Positions 1 to 11,826 of a stretch of 64,000 nt of DNA are shown here, piece after piece (within the stretch, counting starts at the first letter, position 1; each line of letters opens with the position of its first letter). Below the pieces are notes generated by a model, which made no database searches, was not told the origin of the DNA, and was given only the letters and a program-made list of their open reading frames with translations. This stretch comes from Sarcocystis neurona (lineage: Eukaryota > Apicomplexa > Conoidasida > Eucoccidiorida > Sarcocystidae). The DNA lies in contig KL647288.1 of assembly GCA_000727475.1 (NCBI GenBank), forward strand, positions 8,335,414-8,399,413, given 5' to 3'. The translations under genes and the position numbers were made by a program.

Positions 1-3000
1 TGGGGATCGTAGACCACCAAAAGCAGTCTGCTCCTTTTAAAGTATGGTGTGCAAGAGACAACGTTCAATATCTGGCGGCTGAGGGTCGTTGAGATACTGC
101 CCAGATTCCACAGGAGGCAACGCCTTCAAACTTTTTCGATGGCGCCGCTTCACACGTGTGGGTCGGGAGCAGTCGGTAGAGTAACCAATGTGACCTATCC
201 CGCCGGACGTATGGGAGACGCGGACTGTGAATCGATCCACGGTAGTATTCAATATATCCCAGCAGGTCCTCCGTACGTGCGAGCCGGCCTCACGTTCTGG
301 TAAGCACTAGCTCTGAATCTTTCCCCATTTTGGTAGCAATTACCGTTCCCATCACCGCAGCTTGAGGAGGCGTCAACAGAACTCCGGTAACACGGTACAA
401 TCTTGCGGTCAATCTCTACGGTGCACCCTCCCCAGCATTACACTAGAGCAGTAGTGGTCCACAGCATATTGGGGTCGCAAGTACATCTTTGAAGGCTCGG
501 TGGCCGCACGTCTGCTTGCCTAGGTTTCGCTCTCACCGAATAGTCAAACCAACGTTCCAGCTGTGGACGTCCAACAGACGGGATTTCACCTAATAATTCG
601 CCTCTCGACTGCATGATTCTTCATCCAGAAGCAACAACGCAACAACGCAGTGAAGCCCGTTGAGCTCGGACATAGATGCTGGTGACCACTTCATAATAAG
701 TTCGTCACTTCCCTTGCTTCCTACGTAGAGTTTGTGCCAGTCTTTTATTGTTTTGTGACCACGAGAATCTGCTGGATGTACGTAATATGTACGGAAGAAG
801 ATGCCGGATATTTTTCAAGCCGCTCCTTAGAACTGTTCCGTACCGTCGGGTTTGAAGCAACGGCCTACACGTCTGCTAACCCCTACTTGTGCCTCCAAGC
901 GCCTTTTACCCCGGACAAGTTTCCGGAGGGAAGTCAGCTCAGAGAAGTCGGAAAGTTGCCAGTACAGGGTGGACTAATATTAAATGGCACAGGACTCGTT
1001 TCAAGGGGTTCCTGATCGGTACCTGAACCCTGCAAAGCCGTTTGTGTACAAGCAACTGCAACGATTGCTATGTTCGACAACGGCAACAACGAGGACTACT
1101 GTCGCTACAGTTGAGCTGAAGTCATTCGCATCCTTGCGGGCGTGTTCGTTGAGGCAGGTAAAAGTGGTGCGGAGCTCTGCGGGGGCCCACTGTGACTTTA
1201 CAAAAAACTGGAAAGATTGGGATCGTTTCAAATGTTAAATCGAACGACTTCACACACGGTCTACGATACTAACACCGCATCGCGCAATGTTTCGAAATAC
1301 GGTAGCGCGCCGTGCGTGGTAATCTGAAATTCGCCCGAACTGGGTCCCCCGTTGTTTAGCGATGCAGTCTCTCGCCAGTTTGCCAGCAAGTCGGAGACAA
1401 TGACAGAGGACCAACCAGTAGCGATCCTGTGGCAACAGTACAGACGGTAGAAAATTATTCAGTTGAGCGCACGAGGAAGCGAAAGAATTCTCACACGTGG
1501 GAACTCGCAGCGCAGGTCTACGCGGAAAAAAGAACTTTCCTAGTTTGCAGAGGTGGCGTGTCTCCGCATGAACCTTGTTTGCAGAAGGAAGAATTTTGTG
1601 GGGATTTCTGCTTAGTGTTCGCAGCGACATTCTGGGCGCACAGGATGGGCTCCCTCCAAAAAAACTGAGAAGGTAATTTACGGTGTCTCGGCGCCGCGTT
1701 TAATCTGCGCTGCGTGTCCGTGACATGAGTCACGTTTGTCGGAAGGTGCCCTTAGCGGTAGCGGAACCGTAGGAAAGCCTTGTCATCCTACTGCGCTGTC
1801 CGTATCCGAAGATCGCTCGCGAGCACACAGCAACACCAATACTATGAGTCTACAAGAAGGCTCTTCGTTGTCCTCTTCAATGCTTCCGGGCAGTCTCAAC
1901 TCTGTACGAAGGCCGTTCGCTGTGCTATTCACTGTGCTTAGTGGTTGTCTGAACTATATATTTTCTGAAGCACTGCCTATATATGAGCAAGCCGTGTTCT
2001 CCCGAATCAGAGGCACACGGTGCAACTTGGTTTCTGAAAATCGTCAGCGCTGCAGGACACCACCGATGACAGCTAGAGAGGGACTCCCAGAGAATGCGGT
2101 CCGGTGGTATTAAAGCAACCTGATGACGCCTGTCTACGCATACCTGCGAAAGACAGCGGCGCAAGATTGCGTGCTCGAATGTGCTGCTGGATGACACGTC
2201 ACGCTTACCGCACTGGATCACTGCAGCTGTACGTAGCCTCACAGGTAGACCAGGATCGCACGGGGAGGCGCGACTAATTGCGATGGTCTGTCGCTATCGG
2301 TCCACCACCGGTCAGAAGAGGAGGCGGGCACAGAAAGGGCTACCCGGTTGGCTTTCTCGGGTTGGAGAGCAAATAAAAGAGCTTTATGAAACCGGCCTAC
2401 ACGGTGTGTCCATAGATGTGGACCGTGCACAACATCTCCGAAGTGAACACTTTTGGTAACTTGACCATTCTGTCCGCTACGTAGGCCTTGGCATCAAGCA
2501 GCCGTATTGCTCTCGAAATGTACTTTTCACTGAAGACTACACCTTTTTGATTGATCTGCTGACTCCCATTGTCACCGACACATTCCAGGGAATATATTTG
2601 GCTCTTCCCCTGCGTCAACATCGCCGCGTGACCACAGAACTCTGCCGCACGCTTCTTCTACTCGTGACATGGTAGTTGCCGTTCGGTGCCTCTGTTCATT
2701 AACGTAGCACATGGGGGCGCACTATCAAGCAGCGTCGACGATCAAGACCAGCACCAGCTGCCGCCATGTGTGCCACTCCCGGTGTCGTATACGTGGCGTC
2801 TGCATATTTAACAACTCTCCTGAGTGTCCCACTACAGTAAGGAAGCAGCAACCCAAGTATAATCCAGTAGATTCAGCCAGTCATTCTCTCACACAAGCTA
2901 TCAGGTACCAGCGGAAAGAGTGGTGTCGACTGGATGTGTATCGAGAAACCCGCGACCTGTGTGTGTAGTGCCTGCGCTGTGTGTAGGATGGCTTACAAAG

Positions 3001-6000
3001 GCATGGGTCTTAATGTGCCTCGGTGCCGGTTCAGCATCTGCAGCCTGAAAATCTAATGCTTGCGCTGTCTGTAGTGTGGTCGACTGAGCCATGGGTTGCG
3101 ATGTGTCTGCGTTGAGTGGCGTCCCGGTACAACATGGTTAACGAGCTCTATACCTCTCACGAAACCTCCTCATATTTGGGGGGAAACACGACCTACGTAC
3201 GCCTGCCGGGCGAGTGGACTACCCGCTTCATGCCGCACCCGCTTATGGTAATAGTGTGTTGTCTTCCGCTGACAACTGCCGAAGACATGTCCCCAGACGA
3301 CTGTAACACAGCATGTGAATACTAGACCGAAAGCTCCTACAGAGTATACAGCGACACTCCTGTCAAACGCCGGACACCTCCAAACGCACCGTCGGAAGCG
3401 TGAACAGGTACCAGGTGCTGTTGACAACTTGCAATGTACTTGCATCCAAGAAGCCTGAACAAGGGACTTATCAAAAAGGACCAAATACAGGATTTTACGT
3501 TAGGATATTTGCCTCAGGCGCACCAGCAATAGGAAACTAATCCGTGTCCGTCAGCGCATCATGTGGGGTGTGGAGGACGGGATTTTGACGGTTGAGGACG
3601 TGCGCTACGGCTCTGATTGTCTTTTACGACATTAGTGTCGCGTTTGCGCAGGCGTCGATCACCTTTGCGTGCTGCAGTGAGTGCAGTGTCGAGCACAGCT
3701 CGAGATGCGATTCAGGGGTTGCCTCTCTCGCCGTTCCACAGATACGAGGTACGTGGGTGTGATTGGAGGTCGATGCAGGGTTACAGAAACATGAGTGACG
3801 CTCCTTCACAAAAATTGTTTGGATTCCTGCATGAAGACGAAATGGCACTGTGAAGTGTAACATAATGAAATATCCATTTATTTTGCCAGGGGAGTCCTCC
3901 GGGAGGCACTGCTGTCACACGCAGGCGATGAGCATAATGAACCGGTCGGTGTGCAAGTAACCACAGGGTGGGGAAGAGCTCGCAGTTGAACTGATACCAG
4001 GTGAAAAGCGGTGCGATGAATGAAGCCCGTTCTGCGTGACTCGAAGGGAAAGTTCGCCAAAAACAGCAACCATCTGTTCCACGGAATGGAATAGTATAGC
4101 ACTCTTTGCTGACAGACCAGAGAAGAGCAGTACGCATGGACACGTACCTCAATACAGACGTGAGAAATATCCAGCGTGTTGTTCACTGAGGGTGCAGAGA
4201 GAGAGTCGCGCATTTTACGTCCTTTGTGCCCACGATGCATGCCCATGGAGAGGTAACGTTGGACTAGAGGATATAAGGAGAGAGGCGGCACCAGGCAAGT
4301 CTCAGTTTCTGATTATTTACACATGACTGCAGTACGTGGAGGTTTCTCTGGTCGCTCATCACGTATTATTGCAAGTAAGAGGCAGACGATAGTCTCCTTC
4401 TCAACCTTCTCAAATGGCGTGCGACACCACTCTTTTATGAGTAGATGTCTCTTGTAAAGCTCAACAGGAGACTCCAACGGTTGTACACTTACTTCAGGCA
4501 CTAACGCCCACCGCTGTGGTGCTGAATCCGACCACGCTGTCCACGCGTTACACGCCACGCACAGACAACTATTTCATCGCCTAGAGGGTGCCCTTCCCAA
4601 CAGGCTACTTCAGAGAGACGCGGCCTCAAAATGTACCTGTGGGCTCCCTCGTCTGTTATTGGGGACACAGAGACCCCAAGATAAAAATTTACGTCTGGTG
4701 TCTCTCAAAACGAAGATGGTGCTGTGGCAGCCCATGTTCGGCGTACTGCCTTGCTGCGTGATTGACCTCTGACAACAGGATAGCAAGCCATTATTATGCA
4801 TGATAATAAGGGCTTGCATGTGTGAGCACAAGCTGTACGGTTTTCCTTGAGCTGCCTCAGCAGGGGCGGCGGGCACGGGCACGCATCCTTCCTCAAGCGT
4901 ACCCCCAGCCCACCACCGCCCAGGGCGCGACCTTGGGGGAAGCCGACGAAAACTACCGCGGTCGTGATTTCGTCGTCTGAGAAAATGGGCACAAAATAGT
5001 TGGAAATGGTTATCAGAGAGATGTCTGGTGCCGAAGATACGTGTCTGCTCTATGGGGAGCGATGCCGTATTTTAGACACAGCCCGAGTGCGGACGACGGG
5101 ATGACGAGATTCCTGCGGATGCCAAAGGCGAACCTCACGAACACTGCAGAAAGCTTTTGTCTAGTGGCCGCGTTAATCCACTGACGAAGTTGGTGAGCGC
5201 GGACCAAGACAGTTTGCCGGCGAAACGTCTCACCCCCACCAACCGTGAACAAGCCCGTTAAACAGTTGCGGCACTACAAAGAGGTAGTATTCTGAAATTC
5301 AGCACACGACTTGCGTGATTACGTGTTCTAAAAAACGTAACACTGGACGCCTGGATAGTAAGAGACGTAAGACTCCGTTTACCCTCGCCTTACAGTTGAT
5401 CAGAATTTTTCAGACAGACACGCTAAGTCATGTGTGCCCGTGAGAGGCAGTGGGTGGACCAGCTATGTTTTGTTGCACGACTGCGCTGCAGAGAGGCCCG
5501 TCTGACCGCTAGTTGGCTTGCCAAAGCAAGAGCACACTGACGATGGTCAAGTCGTGACACACGTTGCTGGGATCCGGCCCGCTACAAAAAGCCAGTGTAC
5601 CACAGCCGTCACGTAACACGTACGTGCTGCCTGCTGGTCCCTGTGTGCGGTTTACTACGGTGCTTTGCTGCCGTCCTTCAGCACTGGGGCAAGGGTCGTG
5701 ACACTGACACTCTTGCAGCCGCTTCCTCTTGCACTGGGAGCTCTCGTGTTTTCGTTCATGTGTACAGAGTCAGGCGCGATCACTCCTAACTGTTGTATGA
5801 CGTTCAAGGACACAGTACGTTACGTCAGGAAGAGCTTGAACGTACGCAGATCGGGAAAATCCACGTAGGATGACGATCTACACAAAAACCTTAGGAAAAG
5901 CCTCGGTTCCAAATTCGTTGATGAGAATTGTATCCCCCCAGTACATTTTATATACCTACCCAGCCTGAGCACGCGCCGCATTTCAATCCAAGATATGTTC

Positions 6001-6050
6001 ACACATCTTCCACGCGTAGTGAACATGTATTACTTGCGTCCTATGCAGCA
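1..6050. other. Gene-poor stretch, no gene assigned
   Basis: Short open frames occur on both strands, all under about 140 codons, as expected by chance at this base composition. The best coding candidate is an open plus-strand stretch at about 150-300 ending at a good splice donor (GTAAGC at 301); I do not recognise its translation. A second unassigned open frame runs from 734 to 1015. No tRNA, rRNA or long repeat was seen. Confidence 0.4.
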
Positions 6051-7199
6051 TCAGAACAGCACTTCGTCGCCGCTTCCTACGACTGCCGGGCTAGCATACA
6101 TCTTGTCATGAAGTTGTTCGGGTATCCCTGGCAAACTTTCTAGAATCTCTACCCACTCCGGAACAATTGACTTCAGTTCTTCAAAAGTGCAGATTTTCCA
6201 AGTGGCCCCAACGTCGCTGGAGTCACAGTGACATTCTGTAGCACCGAGCCTCGTCAACACAGTCCACGCGAAGAAGTCAGCTTTTTCCATCTCTGCCTCA
6301 TCTGGGTACTGACTGTGAAACTTTCGCTGTGATTTTGCGTTCTCAACCGCCGCATCAAGCGCATGACTTTGTCGCTCGTTCAGGCTGTCAAGGAATCCAT
6401 AATAAGCGATAGTAAAAGGGAAATACCAGAGCGGCCAGTCAAATGTTTCTGCCCGAAACTCGGCGCAGCGCTTCCGTCGTGGCATGTCAAAGTCACTCCT
6501 GTCAGAGGAGTCGAGGTACCTTCTCTTCGCTGTGTGCCACTTTGGATTTGTATCGGAACGCCATAGCTCGAAAAAACGAAATCTGCACTCAAACTGCTGT
6601 TTAAATGCTTTGGCGGCAGGGCGTTCAGCGCGGTTTTTCCACATGTCCGACGACTCCTCTGAGTCTGTCAAGAAGCCTAAGATGACCAGATATGATCTCA
6701 TCGAGCCTACGACTTTTTCGTTGTCCGCCTTTCCATCCCGATCATTGTCGAGGAAGTCAGCAAAAAGGCTGGACACATGAGAAAGAGCAGGGTCACCTAT
6801 GCGTCCCGTGGCCACAATTGGAATTCCAAACACTGTAATAAATCGAATGAGACCAACGGACCGAAATATGCTCGATGGGGCGAAGAGGGCTGGGCGAGTG
6901 TACACAGCAGAGGAGTCGGACTGAGCGTCAAACTCTTCATATGGAAAGGGTGGGCTCTCTGCACACTTTTCACTATCATCCGTGCTACCCGGGGACGGAC
7001 CGGCATCGGCCGCCGAGATCCAGGCCTCTGGTTCGCTAAAAAAGTGCCGAACAGTGTTGAAGAGTAGCAACGGTAAAGCTGTGCGCAGCGCGAGCCGGAG
7101 AGCCGCATAGATTGTTGACCGTAATTCGCACCGCCACCGGGCAGCACTGTGCGGTAATTTACACTGGAAGCAGCTAGGGATACTCTGCCTACGTGGCAT
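6051..7199 (-). CDS. Conserved-looking membrane-anchored protein with DxDxDG motif, function unknown
   Basis: Single-exon frame of 382 codons starting at the ATG at 7199. Residues about 31-50 form a hydrophobic segment after a basic N-terminus, suggesting a signal anchor. Residues about 51-110 are acidic and serine-rich. A globular part follows, with a hydrophobic strand at 119-131 and then DNDRDGKADN at 151-160, which resembles an EF-hand-like calcium loop (DxDxDG). Tryptophan- and tyrosine-rich stretches follow to the C-terminus. I recall uncharacterised proteins of protists and bacteria with a similar hydrophobic strand followed by an LDNDxDG segment, but no function is established for them. 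The length and non-random composition make this a real gene; no intron is needed. An upstream exon cannot be excluded, since a CAG precedes the ATG. Confidence 0.75.
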   Translation of the reverse strand: MPRRQSIPSCFQCKLPHSAARWRCELRSTIYAALRLALRTALPLLLFNTVRHFFSEPEAWISAADAGPSPGSTDDSEKCAESPPFPYEEFDAQSDSSAVYTRPALFAPSSIFRSVGLIRFITVFGIPIVATGRIGDPALSHVSSLFADFLDNDRDGKADNEKVVGSMRSYLVILGFLTDSEESSDMWKNRAERPAAKAFKQQFECRFRFFELWRSDTNPKWHTAKRRYLDSSDRSDFDMPRRKRCAEFRAETFDWPLWYFPFTIAYYGFLDSLNERQSHALDAAVENAKSQRKFHSQYPDEAEMEKADFFAWTVLTRLGATECHCDSSDVGATWKICTFEELKSIVPEWVEILESLPGIPEQLHDKMYASPAVVGSGDEVLF

Positions 7200-8459
7200 T
7201 CTGGGGGAACGCTTTCAATGGAACACTCCCGGCGAGCCGCACACTTCTGATCCTTGGTAACATTTGCAGCTGATTGTTTCGAACTTACGGGTCGACCGTC
7301 ATACGCTTTGACATACTGAAGTTGGGCGAGATGAAATCCGGCTACGCTTGGAGAAGAGTGAACCCTACACACTTCGCAGCTCACGCGTGCTCGTCGCTAT
7401 CAGTTCAGTAGGCTACGTCACGTGCACCCGTGTCTGCTGCATTCAGAACCATACGAGATGCTTCCTGGCGGGCGTCAAAATTTCCCGTGAATGCTTGCAT
7501 CCTGTATCACCGCGTAGCCACAGGCTGCAAACTTCTCGGTCCTCCCACTCGTTAGATGACAACAAGTTTACGTGTACTAACACAAACAATGAATATCCGC
7601 CACTTCTGTGCAGCACCTTCCTTCGGCCTGTCCACCGGTGTTGTCAAAAAAAGGAAGTTGTTTACAGAAGCCTCACACGTGCCTGACCACTCTGTCGCAA
7701 CTGTGACACAGGACGGGTATACTGAAAAAGTGCAAGCCTTGCACCGTCAAGCAGCACCAAGTAACAGCGGTCCTCCTCTCACGCCGTGCACTTGAGTGAA
7801 CCCCATAGCAAGCGTAGAGTCTCGGGCTACGGTACTGCTCTCTAGCATGTTCTTACTCTGTGAACTCGCTCTGCGAGTATTGTCAAGAATGCCATTCAGT
7901 GCACTTACATGACGCCCTCGATTGTTCACAGCCGCTTCGGTGGAAACGTATCAGAAAGCCACCGTTCCACAAAAGAAAACAAGCCCAGTTAACATCCTAA
8001 CCGGGCGTGCTTTGCCGCCGCATTCGAACATTTGAGTGTTCCCTACAAGGTCAGCATTCATGTCAGTCGGGGCCAGGCTGCGTCCCGCCCTCAATTCCCT
8101 TGAGGCATCAATGTGGAGGGTGTGATACTCGAAGTGTCTGTGCGTTCCGTACAATATTCCAACCGTACTGCATCACACTTGCCAATCGTGTAAGGTTCTT
8201 CCCTCTTCTCATATCTGAGTACGTACCCATTTGTTCCTGAACCTCCAGCTGCGCGTCAGGAGTGGCTGCTGCAAAGTCACTGCGTGATTCCACCCTTTCG
8301 TACCCACGCTGATGTTCACGTGTAATCTACTCCTGCGCCACGTCTGCAGTAGTTCTTTTCTGCTCGCGTTGTCAGTGCCTCGCATCCAAGTAAGATGCGC
8401 CGTGAGAGCCGCTACTCTCACCTGTCCCTTCTCTCCTCTCCTCCCATTCATCTGCAGCT

Positions 8460-8606
8460 GAGTCGTTCGTAACTATGGGCTGTAAATGTCACGTAGTTCG
8501 CCGGAACATCCAGCGTCATGAAGTCAACGGAAGCGCACAAACTGGGTCTCTTACACTGCTTAGCCTGGTGTTTCTTTTCGTAGCATTGGCCATCGGCATG
8601 CTGTGA
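8460..8606 (+). CDS. Possible small tail-anchored membrane protein or terminal exon
   Basis: A strong splice acceptor (long pyrimidine tract ending CTGCAG at 8459) is followed by an open frame containing ATG at 8475 and a stop at 8604-8606. Translated from that ATG it gives 43 residues beginning MGCKC and ending in a hydrophobic stretch of about 18 residues (LTLLSLVFLFVALAIGML). MGC at the very N-terminus is the classical context for N-myristoylation plus palmitoylation, and the end would span or insert in a membrane. It may instead be the last exon of a longer plus-strand gene, whose earlier exons I could not place. No family recognised. Confidence 0.3.
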   Translation, partial: ESFVTMGCKCHVVRRNIQRHEVNGSAQTGSLTLLSLVFLFVALAIGML

Positions 8607-9117
8607 TTTCACGCCTCTTCCCTGCCACCGCCACCCCGCCGAACATCTTCGAGTGATAAAGTGGAAAATGTTAAAATCGCGGCCATTCAGCTTTCAGAGC
8701 TGTCGCGCTAAGTATCGGAGCATTCGCGAAGTAGTGTATGCGCACGTCCGAGGTGCCGCTGTTTCCGCATGCGTGCAACCCCACATGTTAATTACAGCAG
8801 AACCCAGTGGTAATTTGTTCCGGCCATTTGCTTTCGAGCGCAGCTCCGCGCAGCATTTCCACCGAATGAGGGCAGAAACTTCCTGTAGCCACGGATGTCT
8901 CTGGTCTGCGACCTACATGTTGCCGAACCCGTAACTCCGTGGAGTGTTCAGAAAACTCAACAGGGGACAACATACCAGCGGCTGCTGGCGGAAACACATC
9001 CTCTACCCTGTATTCTGAAAATAAGAGGACACTGAATTCGAAAAATTCCCAAGCGATGTGATAAACTGGGGCGCATCGTACCGCAGTAGTCCTTGCGAAT
9101 ATATGCGGTTCTGCGAG

Positions 9118-9137
9118 GACGACGACGACGACGACGA
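9118..9137. repeat. (GAC)n trinucleotide run
   Basis: About 6.7 copies of GAC in a row, outside any gene I can support. Confidence 0.8.
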
Positions 9138-9325
9138 AATATAAAGTACATAAGGTATGCCGAAAGAGCTGCTCGCCAGGGTCGCATGGTTGTTAACCTA
9201 ATTAGATGAGACTGCGCAGAGCAGTGTGTAAAGAGAAAGTGTGCGGTGGCAATTTTCTAGATACAACGTGGAGCTTGAGAAGAATATAGGCCCCAAAAGA
9301 AGCCGCTTGATGGGAATTAACCGTG

Positions 9326-10020
9326 ATGGGTCGGCGCCAGAAGGTCAAGAGCGCCGCGAAGAACCGGAAGCTTAAACGGAAAGAGCGGGATTTGAAGCGG
9401 AAGAGCCGGGATATTGACCAAGGTATGTGGGATGTGCACATATAATTGCCTGTGTTCCTGCTGCGTAGAGCACTGCGCTAGCACCTCATGTGCTTGCAAA
9501 TCCTGCATTGCGTATACTGCACATCCGTAGGTCGCACTGAGGCTGTGTAGGTCTAACGTGCCGTCCTGTGTGATTAGTAGTCACGTGCTCACGTCGACCT
9601 TTGCAGAGTCAGAAGCAGGACCAAAACAGACCGACAGTAGTACAGGGGGCATGACCCTGAGGAGTCAAACTGCATGCTACCGTCGAATGTGACCGCATCT
9701 TCCCTACAGTGCAAACAATGTCACGGATGATAAGACGTGTCTTGGGTAACGGTTTTTATCTCCACTGCTTCTTATACACGCCCGCTGGTTCTCCGCTATT
9801 CTGTGCAGTTCATGAAGATTTGATAAAGGGAATGCCGCATGTTCCCCCTGACGAAGACTTGCCCGGCAAAGGGCAGTATTACTGCACAGCATGTGCGCGG
9901 TACTTCATCAACGAAAAGGCGATGCAAGTCCACATGACGACAAAAACCCATAAACGACGCTCCACTGTGGCTCTGGAAGCTCCCTGGACTCAGGCAGAGT
10001 CTGAATTAGCCTCTCGCTGA
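9326..10020 (+). CDS. BUD20: BUD20/ZNF593-type zinc-finger ribosome biogenesis factor, two exons
   Basis: Exon 1 is 9326-9422 and exon 2 is 9809-10020, joined across a 386-base GT-AG intron (CAAG/GTATG donor, CTGTGCAG acceptor) with matching phase; the protein is 102 aa. The N-terminus is very basic (Lys/Arg-rich, residues 2-29), followed by RDIDQVHEDL and a DLPG segment just before the finger, an arrangement typical of this family. The single C2H2 finger uses C58, C61, H74 and H80 (C-x2-C-x12-H-x5-H), followed by KRR. Yeast Bud20 is a shuttling pre-60S export factor and ZNF593 its animal counterpart, so a role in large-subunit maturation in the nucleus is expected. The length agrees with the compact members of the family. 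The frame upstream of 9809 is intronic. Confidence 0.88.
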
Positions 10021-11470
10021 TGTTGGTCATGGCCTCACTACGTTAGAAGATTCTTTCCAGAAAAGATGTGGGTGTACCGTCTTGAAAGCGCAGCGCAGGT
10101 GGAGGTTTTCTCCTCAGTGGTCACAGGTTCACACAAAACAAGCGGCTGGCTGTACGGAACAGATGTTGGGAGCACATGCTCCAGAATTTTATTTGTGGAC
10201 CCTCTGGCGCCCTGCTCGTAGATCTCCCGAACAGCGGCAACAGCATGTGTTACGGAAGACGAAGAACGGTGACAAGCACTTTCGTCTGCTGATCTCGTGC
10301 GCAGGTAGTAGTGTACATACGCACCAGGCTGTGACATCGAGACGTACAAACAGAATATAAGGATGGCAGTGGGGGTTTGCTTGTAAGGATTGACATGGGG
10401 AAATATTCGACCCGTGTCTCATCCTTCGTTTGTTAGGGAACGGCACGCATTCGTATGAACTAACCTTGTCCACTGGAGCAATGGCATTATACAGAACCGG
10501 CCACTGCACAGGACATTGTTAACATCCGTACAATTTTCGTAGGGGGACCCGCCGTATAGTGCTTCCTGCTTCACTTGGGAGCTTTCGTCAGTGTATGTGC
10601 ATAGACACGTGCCGGTATATATGGACTGATGTATGTCGGCGACTGAGAGCTCCGTTTACTTATGTGCAGGAGGCATGTGGACCCTAAACAACGGAGTAGC
10701 GCTCTAGTCGAGCTTAACCGCAGCAGCTGACTGCTGCTCTGCATTTATGCCTTGTACAGCACCGCGACGGTCTCTTTTGCGACACGAGTCCCACGCTCGC
10801 TGGATACAGAATACAGAAGGAGACTGTGGCACGCCTCCGAGTGCTTCTTCATCCCATGGTTCTTCTTCAGTGAGATGCGCTCCGCTGTGAACGCCACACA
10901 CGCACCTCGTGGGCGCTTCTACACTTTTACTTTCGGATCGCATTTTTGAAGCACGAGCGGAGCTCCTTAATTCACTGATCCCTCAACAAACGGGCCGGAA
11001 GCGTAGTCGAAAGCAGCACCCAGTCTACCGTGCGAAATGTTACCGGACAGACAGTGTCTGCTAGAAGCAAAAGATTCTCATTTCAGGACTGCACGGCAGG
11101 CTGCTCCCCACGCTTGGTTTATCGAGAGGGGTCGCCGTTGAACAACGGTGTGAGAGGATTGATACACTCCAGTGGACGGTGCAAGCTTTTTTGAACTGCA
11201 CTTCAGAATGTGACAGGTACACTACGGTGATTGCTTACTCTGCTTACGCTTCAGAGAACGAGTGGGTGCCAGCCTTGCGGGGCTTCTTGGATTGATTTTC
11301 ACCGTCAAATGTCTCCTTTTTTGATGGGACGAAGAGTGACCTGCAGGTGTAGACCCCGCACAGAGGACGAAGCGCTGTTGTGCGCTGAACTGCGTGTGGC
11401 ACGGAACCATATTCGGGAGCTCCTGTTGGGACGTTTAGCACCAGCACTCTTCTGTTAACTGCTTACGCAG
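10021..11470. other. Spacer, nothing assigned
   Basis: Only short overlapping frames on both strands. A possible exon at about 11255-11350 (acceptor CTTCAG at 11254) could belong to the plus-strand frame that follows, but I could not make the phases agree. Confidence 0.35.
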
Positions 11471-11826
11471 CTTTCCACGGGTTGAAGCGACTACTTGGGG
11501 AATGCCTTGGAGAGCCAAATTGTCCTTGGCCGTCCTGTAAAAAGTACAAGCGGATCTTTTCAGCTTCCGTACCAGTTTCCTGGTGCGTGGATGTCAACTA
11601 TGGAGAAGAACGGTTCAGAACTTTTATGGGAAGTTACAACTTACCTCAGGAAGACTCGTTTCTCCGGTTGTCTTTCTGCGCGCACGGCACACATCCGGCG
11701 TACGTAGCAAACTTGCGTGGAAAGATGACGGTGGTCCGGCGACAGGGTGACCGGGAAAAGCTTAAGCAATGTTTGCGTTCGTCAGGCTTTATACAAAATT
11801 ATCATTGCGACGCGATGTCCCGCTGA
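11471..11826 (+). CDS. Terminal exon of an unrecognised gene (hypothetical)
   Basis: The frame is open from about 11390 and has a good acceptor (CTTACGCAG) at 11470, so it is best read as a last exon of about 118 codons ending at the TGA at 11824-11826. The translation is protein-like, with mixed hydrophobic and charged residues, several cysteines (including CPWPSC) and a basic C-terminal third. No family is recognised and no upstream exon is confirmed. It lies tail to tail with the cysteine-module gene on the other strand; if that gene uses its predicted last exon, the two coding ends overlap by 38 bases. Confidence 0.4.

Larger units (their letters stand above)
7200..9325. other. Spacer with one possible small exon
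   Basis: Between the DxDxDG gene and the zinc-finger gene. Only short frames are present, apart from the candidate terminal exon at 8460-8606 and a GAC trinucleotide run, both listed separately. Confidence 0.4.
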
